Shown one piece after another: positions 9,171 through 18,947 of a DNA stretch of 64,000 bases (its first letter is position 1; each line of letters starts with the position of its first letter). Origin of the DNA: Ignavibacteriota bacterium (GTDB lineage: Bacteria; Bacteroidota; Ignavibacteria; Ignavibacteriales; Melioribacteraceae); the NCBI GenBank assembly GCA_013112585.1, contig JABFGH010000008.1, positions 62,001-126,000 of the forward strand, read 5' to 3'. Both the position numbers and the translations under genes were made by a program. Below the pieces are notes generated by a model. The model did not search any database. It worked only from the letters and a program-made list of their open reading frames with translations, and was not told where the DNA came from.

Positions 9171-10490
9171 ATGACAAAACAAAAATTTTTACAAGGTTTA
9201 GAAAAAGCATATTCACTTATCAACAATGAAGAAGATGCCCGAATATGTAAAGATATATCAGAAGATGCATGCAGATATGTTCCCTCAAATTTTTTTCTGA
9301 TAATAGTAAGTAATACATTAACAAAATTAGGCGATGCATTGGGCAATCCTAAAACAGTGCTTGCCTGGTTGATGGGTTATGTAAACGCCCCATTATATTT
9401 GATCAGCTTTCTCGTACCCATCCGGGAATCGGGTTCAATGCTGCCGCAAATTTTCATCGCAAGTTATGTGCGGCAAAAACCATTGCGAAAATGGGTCTGG
9501 GTTGTAGGATCAATTCTGCAATTTGTTTCTATGGCTGGTATTGGTATTGCGGCAGTTTCATTTACCGGCGCAACTGCAGGCTGGATCATAATATTGCTGC
9601 TTATGATATTTAGTTTATCAAGAGGATTATGTTCTGTTTCATCAAAAGATGTAATGGGTAAAACTATTCCTAAAACAAGGCGAGGAAGATTAAAAGGATT
9701 CAGCACAGCAATTTCGGGCATATTTGTTTTAGCAGTAGGGCTGTTTATGATACTTAAAAAAGAAGAAGATTTAAGTATTGAGTTTTACGGCTATCTTATA
9801 TTTTTTGCCGGAGTTTTATGGGTATTAGCTGCTGCCGTTTATTCGAGGATCAAAGAGTACCCCGGCGAAACTTCAGGCGGGGGTAACGCATTTAAAGAAG
9901 CAATTGCCCGTCTTGATCTGCTCAAAAATGATAAACCTTTTCGCAACTTTGTTATTGCCCGATCGCTTCTTTTAAGCTCTGCACTTACTGCACCATTTTA
10001 TGTTGTTATTGCACAAAGTTATTTAGGTAAAGACATTTACATTTTAGGATTATTTATTATTGCGGGGGGAATTGCATCAATTATAAGCGCACCAATTTGG
10101 GGTAAGATGGCAGATGACTCAAGTAGGCGGGTAATGATAATTGCTGTTATGATCGCATCTGTGCTGGGTATTGCTATGTTTGTGATTATGACCTGGATAC
10201 CTTTTCTGCGCGACTTACATTGGATTTACCCTTTCGCATTTTTTATACTGGGCATTGCACATAGCGGAGTTAGATTAGGACGCAAAACTTATATAATTGA
10301 TATGGCGGGCGGCAACAGACGTACTGATTATGTTGCTGTAAGCAATACAATAATCGGATTTGTTCTATTAATCACCGGCGGTATCAGCGCATTAGCTTCA
10401 ATAATTTCTCCCGAAGGAATTATACTTGTGCTCTCTTTGTTCGGTTTAGCCGGAGCATACACGAGCAATAAATTGCCGGATGTTCAATAA
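9171..10490 (+). CDS. Major facilitator superfamily transporter
   Basis: About 439 residues with roughly 11-12 hydrophobic helices. An N-terminal soluble stretch of ~45 residues precedes the first helix. The intracellular loop between helices 2 and 3 is ASYVRQKPLRKWVW, and a helix 8-9 loop reads GKMADDSSRRVMIIAV, typical of MFS proteins. The substrate is unknown. A GTG at 9162 opens the frame, but ATG at 9171 sits at the right distance from CAGAGAG, so I prefer it. It follows the antiporter by about 20 bases and is probably co-transcribed. It converges with tamB with only 18 bases between them. Confidence 0.8.
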   Translation: MTKQKFLQGLEKAYSLINNEEDARICKDISEDACRYVPSNFFLIIVSNTLTKLGDALGNPKTVLAWLMGYVNAPLYLISFLVPIRESGSMLPQIFIASYVRQKPLRKWVWVVGSILQFVSMAGIGIAAVSFTGATAGWIIILLLMIFSLSRGLCSVSSKDVMGKTIPKTRRGRLKGFSTAISGIFVLAVGLFMILKKEEDLSIEFYGYLIFFAGVLWVLAAAVYSRIKEYPGETSGGGNAFKEAIARLDLLKNDKPFRNFVIARSLLLSSALTAPFYVVIAQSYLGKDIYILGLFIIAGGIASIISAPIWGKMADDSSRRVMIIAVMIASVLGIAMFVIMTWIPFLRDLHWIYPFAFFILGIAHSGVRLGRKTYIIDMAGGNRRTDYVAVSNTIIGFVLLITGGISALASIISPEGIILVLSLFGLAGAYTSNKLPDVQ

Positions 10491-10508
10491 AGTTTATATT
10501 AGAAGCAG

Positions 10509-13500
10509 CTACCAGTCAAACTTCAGTATAAAGTCAAAGCCGGAGTTTTTATCATTGCCTTCTACCAATTGTAAAAATAAATACTTTGTTAAACCATATT
10601 CTAAAGTTACAATTCGCGGATTAGTTTCATTTGTTTCAGTGCTGCCGAATCCACTTTCGTAACTGACGTACAGATCATCCGTTAAATATTTACCCGCTGT
10701 AAGTGTTGCACTGTTCCAGCTATTGTTCCCTTCAATTTCAATTACATCTAATCCTAAAGCACTGCCCAGTGTAGAAGATAATTGTGCTGCTAAAAAGTTG
10801 CCTGCTATTGTTTTCGCTAAATCGGCATTACTGTTGCTTACATTTGTACGCTGGCTTTGCGTAAGCTGGTCTAAACTTCTTCCGAACAGCAAGTAAGAGA
10901 TTGCATTGCCCTCATCAATTTGAGTATCATCTATTAGAAAAGTGAGATTCGGATCTTCCGGCGTTCCCTTCACAATTATCTGCAAATATTGTTTGCTTCT
11001 GTCAGCACCTCTAAACATATACTCAAGTGTCATGGCTAATTCGGGGTTGATTTTGCTTCCGCCGGTAAAAAATATTTTTCCTTCAATAACATCAAACTCT
11101 TTTCCGTACACTTCTACTTTGCCTCTAACCACATTAACGTTACCGAATAGTTCTAATAGTGCGCCCGTTTTAATTACGTCAAGTTCACCGCTTAGTTCAA
11201 TATTTAATTGCGGCGATACTATCCATGTATTTTTTGGTATAACCAATGTAAACTGACCATTAATTTTTTTAATAAACCTGTATTGTGATTCAGCTTTTTT
11301 CAAACTATCTGCAATTTGCTTTTTAGATGCTGCAAAATTAGAATCACTCTCCTCAAGTTCTCTTATTAAAATAGGCTCGCTGCCGTCGTATTCTTTTTCC
11401 GCTGCCGTATTCGTAAAATAAGGCAGAAAAACACGCGAGCGAAGAATTTCAATTTTACCGTTAAATTTTGCTTCGCCGGATTGATTGGTAAAATTTATTT
11501 CACCGTCAATTTTAGCTTCATAATTTTCTGTTTCGGCTGCTGTAAATTTATCGGCAATAATTTTAACATTTAATTCATCAATCTCACCTGATAACAATCC
11601 TTTTTGATATGATGCAAATCCATCAACGTTTATTGAACCCTCTCCGCTTTCAATACTAAATTCGTGCAGGTAAAATTTTTCCTTTTCTGCTTCAAAATTT
11701 AAGTTAAAGTTTTCATAACGCACACCTAAAATTTTACTCTCAATTGCGGCATCATCAACAGTAAAAAATCCATCAACAATTAAATTGTTTAGTGAATTTG
11801 AAAAATTAATATCGCTGGATATTACGCCCTGTACTTCTTGAATATTCTCATTGAATTTGGATAGCTGTGCTAATTCAAGTGAATCAATTTTAATATTAAA
11901 ACTAAGCGGTTCATTGCCGGGTATTATTGTTTCGCTGCTATCGGCATTTATAACTATTGGCAGAAATCCGCTCGAAAGAATTTTTGCTTTTCCATTATTC
12001 AACAAAAAATCCCAATTTAATTTTTCATCTATTAAACTGAACTCTGCACTCACCCCGCCTAATTCTTTTTCATCATATTTTAAATCGGTAATCTTAATAT
12101 TTCCTTTCGACTTCGGAGAATTTAAACTTCCTTCCAAGCTTAGCCTTGTATCAATTGTTGCCGAGGCATTAAAATCATTAATAAAAATCCCGGCTAACTC
12201 CCCTACTTTGAAGTTTGCGATATTGATTTTTAAATCACTGTCAGTCGGATCAAATTTGCCCTCAATGCTTATCTTTTGACCGCCATTAAATAAATCAAAA
12301 TCTGAGATTAAATATCTATTATCAGCAATTAGAATCTTCAAGGAATCATTTTTATTTTTCCACGCCTGATCTAATAAATTCAGTTCAAGTTGACTAATTG
12401 TTATTGCAATAGTCGAATCCATAATTACTTCGGAATCAATAAATAAGTCCGCCGTATCATTCAATGTTACATTTACAGTTGTACTGATTCTGTCTGCTGA
12501 ATATTCCGCATTAAGTGAGATTTTATCAATTGATGTTTCTGATGATTTTATTTGTTCAATTGATGAATTAAGACCCGCAATTATTTCGCTTTCATTTATT
12601 TCGGCATGCAGTTCACCATTTATACTTTCAATAGAATTTTCCTCAAATCTAATTTCACTTAAATTGTAATTTGAGTTTAAAATAAGTGAGTCGATTTTCC
12701 CTTTGATATCTCCATCAATTTTTCCTTTCGCGCCAATTGATTCATAATTTTTTAATTGAGGAACAGCCGACAAATTTTTAACAACTGCATTGAATGATAA
12801 ATTACTTTCATTTAATTGGCTTAATTTGCCGTAGGCATTTAAGTCTGCTGCCGGACTGCTAAATTCGAACTTATCTATTTTAATGATGCCCGGTTCCATT
12901 GTTATTGCAGAGTTAAGATCATCAATTGGGTACTGCATAAAAGAGGAGTTAGCAGCCTCTACCGATAAACTGCCATTCATTAATTCAGGAGAAAACCCGT
13001 TTACGCTGCCTGCAATTGTTAGATTTATATTTGATGGAATACTGTCATTAAGCAATACCGGTGCGGTGTTAAGGTTTTTTAATTCTGCATTAAAATTAAA
13101 TTGCTGTTCTTCTTCTATACCATCAATATTAAAATTGCCATTCAGTAAACCGAATTCGGAAACCAATTTAATTTTTGAATTTATATTCCCATTATTAACA
13201 TCGGCAGTAAGAATTAACGAATCCAAATTGCGTTTCATCAATTTGGAATTTTCAATTTTGACTCTGCCTGTCAAATTTAATTTTTCAATTTCTATTCCTT
13301 CACCTTCAGCAAAAATTTCACCATTAATATTTGATTGTGCTGACTTATCATTAATCCAATCGGAGACATTAATATTTTTGAACTCAAGTTTTGTGTTATA
13401 ACTTGGTTCTGTTTTGATGCTGCCAAAATCCCCTTTCAAACCAATTTTCTGTAAACTATCCGCTAAACTTATGTTGATATTTCCTTCACCACTTTTGTAT

Positions 13501-14345
13501 TCGGCTTTCAATTTTAATACGGGATTTAATTGAATACCTGATTCGGGCAAAAACTCCTTAAATTCATTGAAGCGGATTGGTTTTGTTTCGGCATTAATTT
13601 TAGATGTGCCGGATTCATCAATGTAGTATTGACCTGATGCGCTTAGTTTATTATATGCTGTTTCAATAGTCAAATCTGCAAGATCAATTTTGTTCTCAAG
13701 CATACTTGCATCAACGTTAATCTCATTAATTTTTAAGTCAGGCTGCAAAGTTACCAACGAAAACTTTTTAAGTTTCAGTTTTTTGATTTCCGGGTTAATA
13801 GAAGCCGCCGCCTCTAAGTTTATATCATTGATCTGTTTTGGTATAGCCGATGTAGAATCAACTGTAAAAATATTTATACTCGAGTTTTTTACTTGAAATA
13901 AATCTAGAGATATTTCCCAATTGAAACTGCTCGTATCATTCTCGGCAGCAGTCTCTCCACCATCCCGCATCAATTTGCTTATGTTCCAAGTGGAATCATT
14001 AATTTGAGTTAATTGTAAAAACATCGAGTCAATTTTTATATAGTCTATTCCGATTGAATTAGATAGAAGCCCCCATAAACTATAATCAAGTGCGACTTGC
14101 TTTATAAATAGTATTTGCTGCTCATCTTGCTTAATACTTATTTCATTTATTTCTAAGTCACTCAGCAAACTGCCTTCAATGCTGCCAATTTTTAATGTTC
14201 CGTTTAAGTTTTCATTTGCAATATCTTCTACTTCATTTTTTAAAATATCTTTAAACCATCCCGTTTGTGTAAACAGCAATAGGAGCATCAGCAGCACAAT
14301 AACTGAAGCAAATACGTAAGCTGATATTTTTAAAGTTTTCTTCAT
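10509..14345 (-). CDS. tamB: Translocation/assembly module protein TamB (DUF490)
   Basis: 1278 residues. An N-terminal signal anchor (residues ~5-27, ISAYVFASVIVLLMLLLLF) is followed by a very long run of beta strands of the AsmA/DUF490 repeat type (IEGSLLSDLEINEISIKQD..., repeated LNLTGRVKIENSKL-like units). The conserved C-terminal DUF490 domain includes QYLQIIVKGTPEDPNLTF and ISYLLFGRSLDQLT. The protein forms a hydrophobic groove from inner to outer membrane and, with a BamA/TamA-type barrel, is linked to outer-membrane protein insertion and phospholipid transport. The partner barrel is immediately upstream (3-base gap), which strongly supports the call. Confidence 0.92.
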   Translation of the reverse strand: MKKTLKISAYVFASVIVLLMLLLLFTQTGWFKDILKNEVEDIANENLNGTLKIGSIEGSLLSDLEINEISIKQDEQQILFIKQVALDYSLWGLLSNSIGIDYIKIDSMFLQLTQINDSTWNISKLMRDGGETAAENDTSSFNWEISLDLFQVKNSSINIFTVDSTSAIPKQINDINLEAAASINPEIKKLKLKKFSLVTLQPDLKINEINVDASMLENKIDLADLTIETAYNKLSASGQYYIDESGTSKINAETKPIRFNEFKEFLPESGIQLNPVLKLKAEYKSGEGNINISLADSLQKIGLKGDFGSIKTEPSYNTKLEFKNINVSDWINDKSAQSNINGEIFAEGEGIEIEKLNLTGRVKIENSKLMKRNLDSLILTADVNNGNINSKIKLVSEFGLLNGNFNIDGIEEEQQFNFNAELKNLNTAPVLLNDSIPSNINLTIAGSVNGFSPELMNGSLSVEAANSSFMQYPIDDLNSAITMEPGIIKIDKFEFSSPAADLNAYGKLSQLNESNLSFNAVVKNLSAVPQLKNYESIGAKGKIDGDIKGKIDSLILNSNYNLSEIRFEENSIESINGELHAEINESEIIAGLNSSIEQIKSSETSIDKISLNAEYSADRISTTVNVTLNDTADLFIDSEVIMDSTIAITISQLELNLLDQAWKNKNDSLKILIADNRYLISDFDLFNGGQKISIEGKFDPTDSDLKINIANFKVGELAGIFINDFNASATIDTRLSLEGSLNSPKSKGNIKITDLKYDEKELGGVSAEFSLIDEKLNWDFLLNNGKAKILSSGFLPIVINADSSETIIPGNEPLSFNIKIDSLELAQLSKFNENIQEVQGVISSDINFSNSLNNLIVDGFFTVDDAAIESKILGVRYENFNLNFEAEKEKFYLHEFSIESGEGSINVDGFASYQKGLLSGEIDELNVKIIADKFTAAETENYEAKIDGEINFTNQSGEAKFNGKIEILRSRVFLPYFTNTAAEKEYDGSEPILIRELEESDSNFAASKKQIADSLKKAESQYRFIKKINGQFTLVIPKNTWIVSPQLNIELSGELDVIKTGALLELFGNVNVVRGKVEVYGKEFDVIEGKIFFTGGSKINPELAMTLEYMFRGADRSKQYLQIIVKGTPEDPNLTFLIDDTQIDEGNAISYLLFGRSLDQLTQSQRTNVSNSNADLAKTIAGNFLAAQLSSTLGSALGLDVIEIEGNNSWNSATLTAGKYLTDDLYVSYESGFGSTETNETNPRIVTLEYGLTKYLFLQLVEGNDKNSGFDFILKFDW

Positions 14346-14348
14346 AAA

Positions 14349-16172
14349 CTAAAATGCATGTCCCACACTTATAAAATATTGCACTTGTGCTCTTCCTTCA
14401 AATACGGGAATTGCAAGATCGAGCCGCACCGGACCGATTGGCGTAGAGACACGTAATCCCAATCCGGAAGCATACCTCAACTCATCTGCAATAAATGTTA
14501 GTTCGCTACTCCAAACATTACCATAATCGAGAAAGGTGACTCCGGAAATAATCCAAAATAGGGGGAACCTGAATTCGATATTGCTTTCAAAAATACTTTT
14601 ACCGCCAATCGGCTGTCCTTCATTATCTTTGGGTCCTAATTGTGCACGTGACCATCCTCGTATTGATGAGCTTCCCCCTGAATAAAATCTTTCTTCGTAG
14701 GGAATAAAGTTATCATTATCGTATGAGAAGATTGTTCCGGCTTTAAATCTAAATGCTAAAATAAGCCGGTCAATTGTTTCAATATATTTTCGGTATTCAA
14801 TTGATGGTCTGAAAAAATGATATTTGCTTCGAAGTCCCAAGCCTGAATAATGCAGAGTAACCGAGCTTAAAGAACCTTTGTCAGGATCAAATACCGGGTC
14901 TGATGTAATTCTCTCCAATCCGAGTTCAATGCTGGATTTGTTGTAAATTTCATTGATGTTAAATTTTAATCTCTCAACTTGTGAGATACTATTTGTATCG
15001 AGTGTGCTCCGCTCAAATGAATATTTTATTGATGCACTGATATCAAAAAATATTGGTCGTTGAAGGGTAAAATCAGCACCGAATCTTTTTAGTGTAAAAC
15101 CCGGTTCCGTTTGCCTGATAATAAAGTTATTAACCGATAAGTTTGTCAAATCCCAAATAAAATCAGGCTGCAAAAAATTTAATCTAATATGGTAAGGCTC
15201 TAACGAAGAATGTTTTGCATAAAATTTTAACTGCCTCGCTCCGCCTAAAAAGCCAAGCCAGCGTTGATCAATTGAAGCCCTGAACTTTTCATCGCGTCCA
15301 TAGCCCAACCCAATTTTTGTATTAAACTGGGGGGCTTCTTCCAATTTTATTTTAATTGGAATTTTCTTTTCGCTGCTGTTACTTAGCTGAGCGCTTAATG
15401 AAACTATATAAAACAAGCCAAGTTTATAAATCCTTTTCTGAGTTTCGTCCAATGCGCTGCCGTTATAAATATCGCCTTCATTAAATGTAACCTTATTTAG
15501 TATCAGCGATTCTTCTACTCTTTTATTCCCTTCAATTTTTATATCGCCGAATTCGGAACGTAACCCCGCATCAATTTGCCAAGTTATTTTTACACTGTTA
15601 TCGGCTGTATCAATATTCAGTGAATAATCCGATTTTACAAATGGATAACCTTCATTAATTAAATAGTTAGTAATTTTATTTTTATCATTTGTAATTTTTT
15701 CATCAATAAACCGCGCCCCTTCAACCAGCAATAATTCACTTTTTAGATTTTCAATCGAGTCAATCTTTTTATTGCCGCTAATCTCAAAATTTGTTTTGCT
15801 CACTCTTATCGGCTTGTTCTCATTTATAGTTATTTCAATTTCGAGAGTTTCGCTTTTATCATCGGCAGAAAAGTTAACATCGGTTATCTCGGCATTAATA
15901 AAACCCTGCCTCTGATAGTGTTTTATAATTCGCTCTTTATCTCGTTCAAAAATTACTTGTGTAAACTTAAAAGGATCTTCAAACAGTATATTATCGGCAA
16001 ACCACCCTGTTGCATAATGCTCTACTCTTGCTAAAAGTTCATCTGAAGAAATAGTATCATTACCTATAAATGTAATGTCTCTAACAATATAGTTCTCTTG
16101 TGCAAATGAGTAATTAACAACGAAAAATATTAGGAAAATTAAATAAGAATATTTTGCTTCAGGAAATTTCAT
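14349..16172 (-). CDS. BamA/TamA-family outer membrane assembly protein
   Basis: 607 residues with signal peptide (LIFLIFFVVNYSFAQ). The N-terminal ~300 residues hold POTRA repeats (YIVRDITFIGNDTISSDELLARV; IRVSKTNFEISGNKKID; GDIKIEGNKRVEESLILNKVTFNEGDIYNGSALDETQKRI). The C-terminal half is a surface-antigen beta barrel with YSGGSSSIRGWSRAQLGP, the conserved lid-lock motif region (IRGW), GLGLRVSTPIGPVRLDLAIP, and a terminal phenylalanine. Pairing with tamB (3-base gap) suggests the TamA role, but BamA-type proteins of this phylum look alike, so I give no symbol. The gene is 2 bases from the upstream phosphoesterase. Confidence 0.9.
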   Translation of the reverse strand: MKFPEAKYSYLIFLIFFVVNYSFAQENYIVRDITFIGNDTISSDELLARVEHYATGWFADNILFEDPFKFTQVIFERDKERIIKHYQRQGFINAEITDVNFSADDKSETLEIEITINENKPIRVSKTNFEISGNKKIDSIENLKSELLLVEGARFIDEKITNDKNKITNYLINEGYPFVKSDYSLNIDTADNSVKITWQIDAGLRSEFGDIKIEGNKRVEESLILNKVTFNEGDIYNGSALDETQKRIYKLGLFYIVSLSAQLSNSSEKKIPIKIKLEEAPQFNTKIGLGYGRDEKFRASIDQRWLGFLGGARQLKFYAKHSSLEPYHIRLNFLQPDFIWDLTNLSVNNFIIRQTEPGFTLKRFGADFTLQRPIFFDISASIKYSFERSTLDTNSISQVERLKFNINEIYNKSSIELGLERITSDPVFDPDKGSLSSVTLHYSGLGLRSKYHFFRPSIEYRKYIETIDRLILAFRFKAGTIFSYDNDNFIPYEERFYSGGSSSIRGWSRAQLGPKDNEGQPIGGKSIFESNIEFRFPLFWIISGVTFLDYGNVWSSELTFIADELRYASGLGLRVSTPIGPVRLDLAIPVFEGRAQVQYFISVGHAF

Positions 16173-16174
16173 AT

Positions 16175-16960
16175 TTAAAAATTTTCTCTCTTAAAAGATT
16201 TTGCTGTATCCAAAAAATACTTCTCGTTTTTAAACCTCATTATTTTAATAATAGTTTCTTCAGATTTAACTTCAATTAAATTGTAGCTATTCTCTTCACC
16301 CCTTACTCTATTTGATGTTGCTGTGCCCGCTTGTGCAGCAATAATAGAATTAGCATCCTTATAAAACTTTTGAACATCCCCCGAATACCCTTTGTGTAAA
16401 TGCCCCGAAAACATCATATCAATTCCGCAATCATTCAGTTCTTTAATAAACAAGCCTGACCTGCCAAGCATTTTATGTTTCTTTACTTCCGGTGAAGGGA
16501 TCAAATTATGGTGAATAACAACACCTTTAAAACGCGGTTCGGGAACACCGCAAAAAATATTTTTCAAATGCTCAATCTGTTTAATTGAAATTCTGCCGCT
16601 TTTAATTGTTAACGAACGTGCTGAATTTATACCAACGATAATCATTTCCTCATCTTTATAAATGGGAAATTCCTCGTCACTAATATACTTTCTGAATTTT
16701 TTTAACGGTCTAAAAAACCGCCGGAAAATATTCCACAATGATATATCATGATTACCGGGAACAACAATCTGGGGAAAATTAATTTTCTCTAGAAATTCAG
16801 CAGCAGCTATATACTGTTCTGATTTTGCACGCTGTGTTAAGTCACCGCTTACAATCAATAAGTCCGGACACGCGGAATTAATATCATGCACCAAAGCATC
16901 AACTATTTTTTTTTCTTCCGTTCCGAAATGTAAATCAGAAATGTGAATAATTTTTTTCAT
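16175..16960 (-). CDS. Metallophosphoesterase (calcineurin-like)
   Basis: 261 residues. The five metallophosphoesterase motifs are visible: DLHFG near residue 9 (D-x-H), VSGDLTQ (GD), VVPGNHD (GNHD), VIHHN (H), and FSGHLHKGY (GHxH). This is a cytoplasmic class III-type fold with a two-metal centre, probably acting on phosphodiesters; the exact substrate is unknown. The start overlaps the stop of the diacylglycerol-kinase-like gene by one base (TAATG), and the TamA-like gene follows after 2 bases. This places it in an envelope/lipid operon, so a lipid-linked substrate is plausible. Confidence 0.88.
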   Translation of the reverse strand: MKKIIHISDLHFGTEEKKIVDALVHDINSACPDLLIVSGDLTQRAKSEQYIAAAEFLEKINFPQIVVPGNHDISLWNIFRRFFRPLKKFRKYISDEEFPIYKDEEMIIVGINSARSLTIKSGRISIKQIEHLKNIFCGVPEPRFKGVVIHHNLIPSPEVKKHKMLGRSGLFIKELNDCGIDMMFSGHLHKGYSGDVQKFYKDANSIIAAQAGTATSNRVRGEENSYNLIEVKSEETIIKIMRFKNEKYFLDTAKSFKRENF

Positions 16961-17859
16961 TACTTAGCTGCCAATAACTTTACTGCTTTAGGTGTAATTT
17001 TATAAGTAAGCGGTGTATCCATTTTATAAAGTTCGCCATCGGCGGCTACAGTAATTTTTTTCTTCCGCGAATGAATAATGATTTCTTCTGCCGAATTTGA
17101 AATGAAATCTTTTTCTTTATGCAGAAAAGAAAATAATGCCTTAACAGCAATTCTGATTAGACACCAGCGGTACTTACATTTAGTATGATAAACATAAATT
17201 TTGCCGGCTACTAAACTTTCTCTCATTCCCAAACTCAATAAATTAAAATGATATTTATTGTTACCGATAAATACAAATGGAGTTTTATCCTTAAAAACTT
17301 TCCCTTCAGTTTTCACTTCAACATAAATCATTGGGAAAAGATAAAAAGTTCGGATAAGTGCTAACGACATTGCAGTAAGCTTATTAAGTCTATATTCTTT
17401 TTGAGTTTTTTCTCTAATTTTAACTGATGTTGTATATAAACCGATTGATGAATTATTAACAAAGTAATCCCCGTTTATAGTTCCTATATCAATCTCTTTT
17501 ACATTAAAATTTTTAATTACTTTCAATGCCTCTTCGGTGTTCTCGGGAATTCCGTTATCGCTTGCGAAATTATTAAATGTTCCGTTGGGTATTATACCTA
17601 AAGGTATATTGTTTTCAACAACTAAATTTACAAAGCTGCTAATTGTTCCGTCACCGCCGGATATAATTATTGCTTTAATTTCCTCTGCCTCATGCTTAAT
17701 CTTTTCAGCATCAATGTTATCAGTTGTAATATCGATAAAGACAAACTCGGTGTTTTCGTTTTCGCCGGTTTTTAAAATACTTAATACCTTATCTTTAAAT
17801 TCATTCGTATTAAAAGTATCAGGTCCCGATTTTGGGTTAAAGATCACTAAAATTTTCAT
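16960..17859 (-). CDS. Diacylglycerol kinase family lipid kinase
   Basis: 299 residues. The DAGK catalytic signature is present: an N-terminal IFNPKSGP, then IIISGGDGTISSFVNLV (the GGDGT ATP-binding motif), GIIPNGTFNNFASDNGIP, and the C-terminal VAADGEL. Family members phosphorylate diacylglycerol, sphingoid or undecaprenol-type lipids at the inner membrane. The conserved 'GTGNDFAR' stretch reads GTFNNFAS here, as in the YegS/BmrU-like branch. It is the first gene of the compact operon that continues into the phosphoesterase, TamA-like barrel and tamB. Confidence 0.88.
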   Translation of the reverse strand: MKILVIFNPKSGPDTFNTNEFKDKVLSILKTGENENTEFVFIDITTDNIDAEKIKHEAEEIKAIIISGGDGTISSFVNLVVENNIPLGIIPNGTFNNFASDNGIPENTEEALKVIKNFNVKEIDIGTINGDYFVNNSSIGLYTTSVKIREKTQKEYRLNKLTAMSLALIRTFYLFPMIYVEVKTEGKVFKDKTPFVFIGNNKYHFNLLSLGMRESLVAGKIYVYHTKCKYRWCLIRIAVKALFSFLHKEKDFISNSAEEIIIHSRKKKITVAADGELYKMDTPLTYKITPKAVKLLAAK

Positions 17860-17936
17860 TTAGTTTTATCCATAAAAATTTATTATTGAAAAAGTAATTA
17901 AGTGAGGCTGTAATTTGAAATTAAAAAATTATCTAA

Positions 17937-18905
17937 TCAATTAATTTCCGAGTAATTTTTATCATCAACAGATTCTTCTAATTGCTGAGTTGTCTTTTTA
18001 ATTCTTATAAAATCTTTTCTTAATTCAAGCGGAACGGTGGAATACTTTCGCCTAATTACATAGGTAAACTCCGCACCAAAAAAGAAAATTATGCTCGAAT
18101 AATAGATCCAAATTAATAGAATAACCAGTGAACCTGCTGCTCCGTAAACATTGCCGTAATAAGTATTTCCTAAATAAAACCCGATTAAATATTTACCTAT
18201 GTTAAATAAAATTGAAGTAAATAATGCTCCTTGCCAAACATAACTCCATTTAATTTTTGTGTCGGGTAAAAACTTAAAAAGCAATCCGAATAGAATAGTA
18301 AAAACAATTAAAGATACTGCAATATCACTATATTTTAATACTGGTATTAGGTTTGGTATCGACCCGCCAATAAACTTAGTAACCGCGCCTATTAAAGCAC
18401 TAATTATCAATGATGTAATTAGTAGAAATCCAATTCCAAAAATGAAAGGGAAAGTTAAAAGTCTGTTTTTGAAAAATAACTTAAAGCCTTTGCCCGGCTT
18501 AACTTCAATACCCCAAACAATATTTAAGGATTCTTTCAATTCAATAAAAACACCAAGTGAACCAAACAATAAAACACCTGCACTTATTACAGTTGGTATA
18601 ATTCCGGTATCTTTAAAAAATGAGTAAGACATTAATTCTTCAAATAAAACAGCACCTTTTTCGCCAATTAATTCGCGCACTTGTGTAATAATTGAAGATG
18701 ATGCCTCCTGCTGCCCAAGCACTAATCCAGCTGTGGATACAATTATAACAAGCAGCGGTACTAAGGATAAAATTGAGTAAAAGGATAACGAGGCGGCTAA
18801 TTTAAGCGCTTTATCATCTACCCATTGCAGGTATGTTTCTTCAAGAATTGATGGCAGGTCCTTGATACGAATTTTACTTCTATTATTTTTTTTATTTTCA
18901 GTCAT
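17937..18905 (-). CDS. YihY/BrkB-family inner membrane protein
   Basis: 322 residues with about six membrane helices. Family landmarks are LAASLSFYSILSLVPLLVIIVS near the N-terminus, ELKESLNIVWGIE in the middle, and the end LIWIYYSSIIFFFGAEFTYVIRRK. The family is often misnamed ribonuclease BN and its function is not established; BrkB was linked to serum resistance and members may be transporters. It lies 77 bases upstream of the lipid-kinase operon on the same strand, and could share its transcript. Confidence 0.88.
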   Translation of the reverse strand: MTENKKNNRSKIRIKDLPSILEETYLQWVDDKALKLAASLSFYSILSLVPLLVIIVSTAGLVLGQQEASSSIITQVRELIGEKGAVLFEELMSYSFFKDTGIIPTVISAGVLLFGSLGVFIELKESLNIVWGIEVKPGKGFKLFFKNRLLTFPFIFGIGFLLITSLIISALIGAVTKFIGGSIPNLIPVLKYSDIAVSLIVFTILFGLLFKFLPDTKIKWSYVWQGALFTSILFNIGKYLIGFYLGNTYYGNVYGAAGSLVILLIWIYYSSIIFFFGAEFTYVIRRKYSTVPLELRKDFIRIKKTTQQLEESVDDKNYSEIN

Positions 18906-18947
18906 AAATTCATCGAATTGATGAAGTGATAGAATCCGCCATTTAAA

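Noticed and set aside
11851-13401. Long plus-strand frames inside tamB
   Set aside because: They are antisense shadows of the long beta-repeat gene, with serine/isoleucine-rich composition and no start signals.
16960-18905. YihY as ribonuclease BN
   Set aside because: The name is a historical error for this membrane family; no RNase motif is present.
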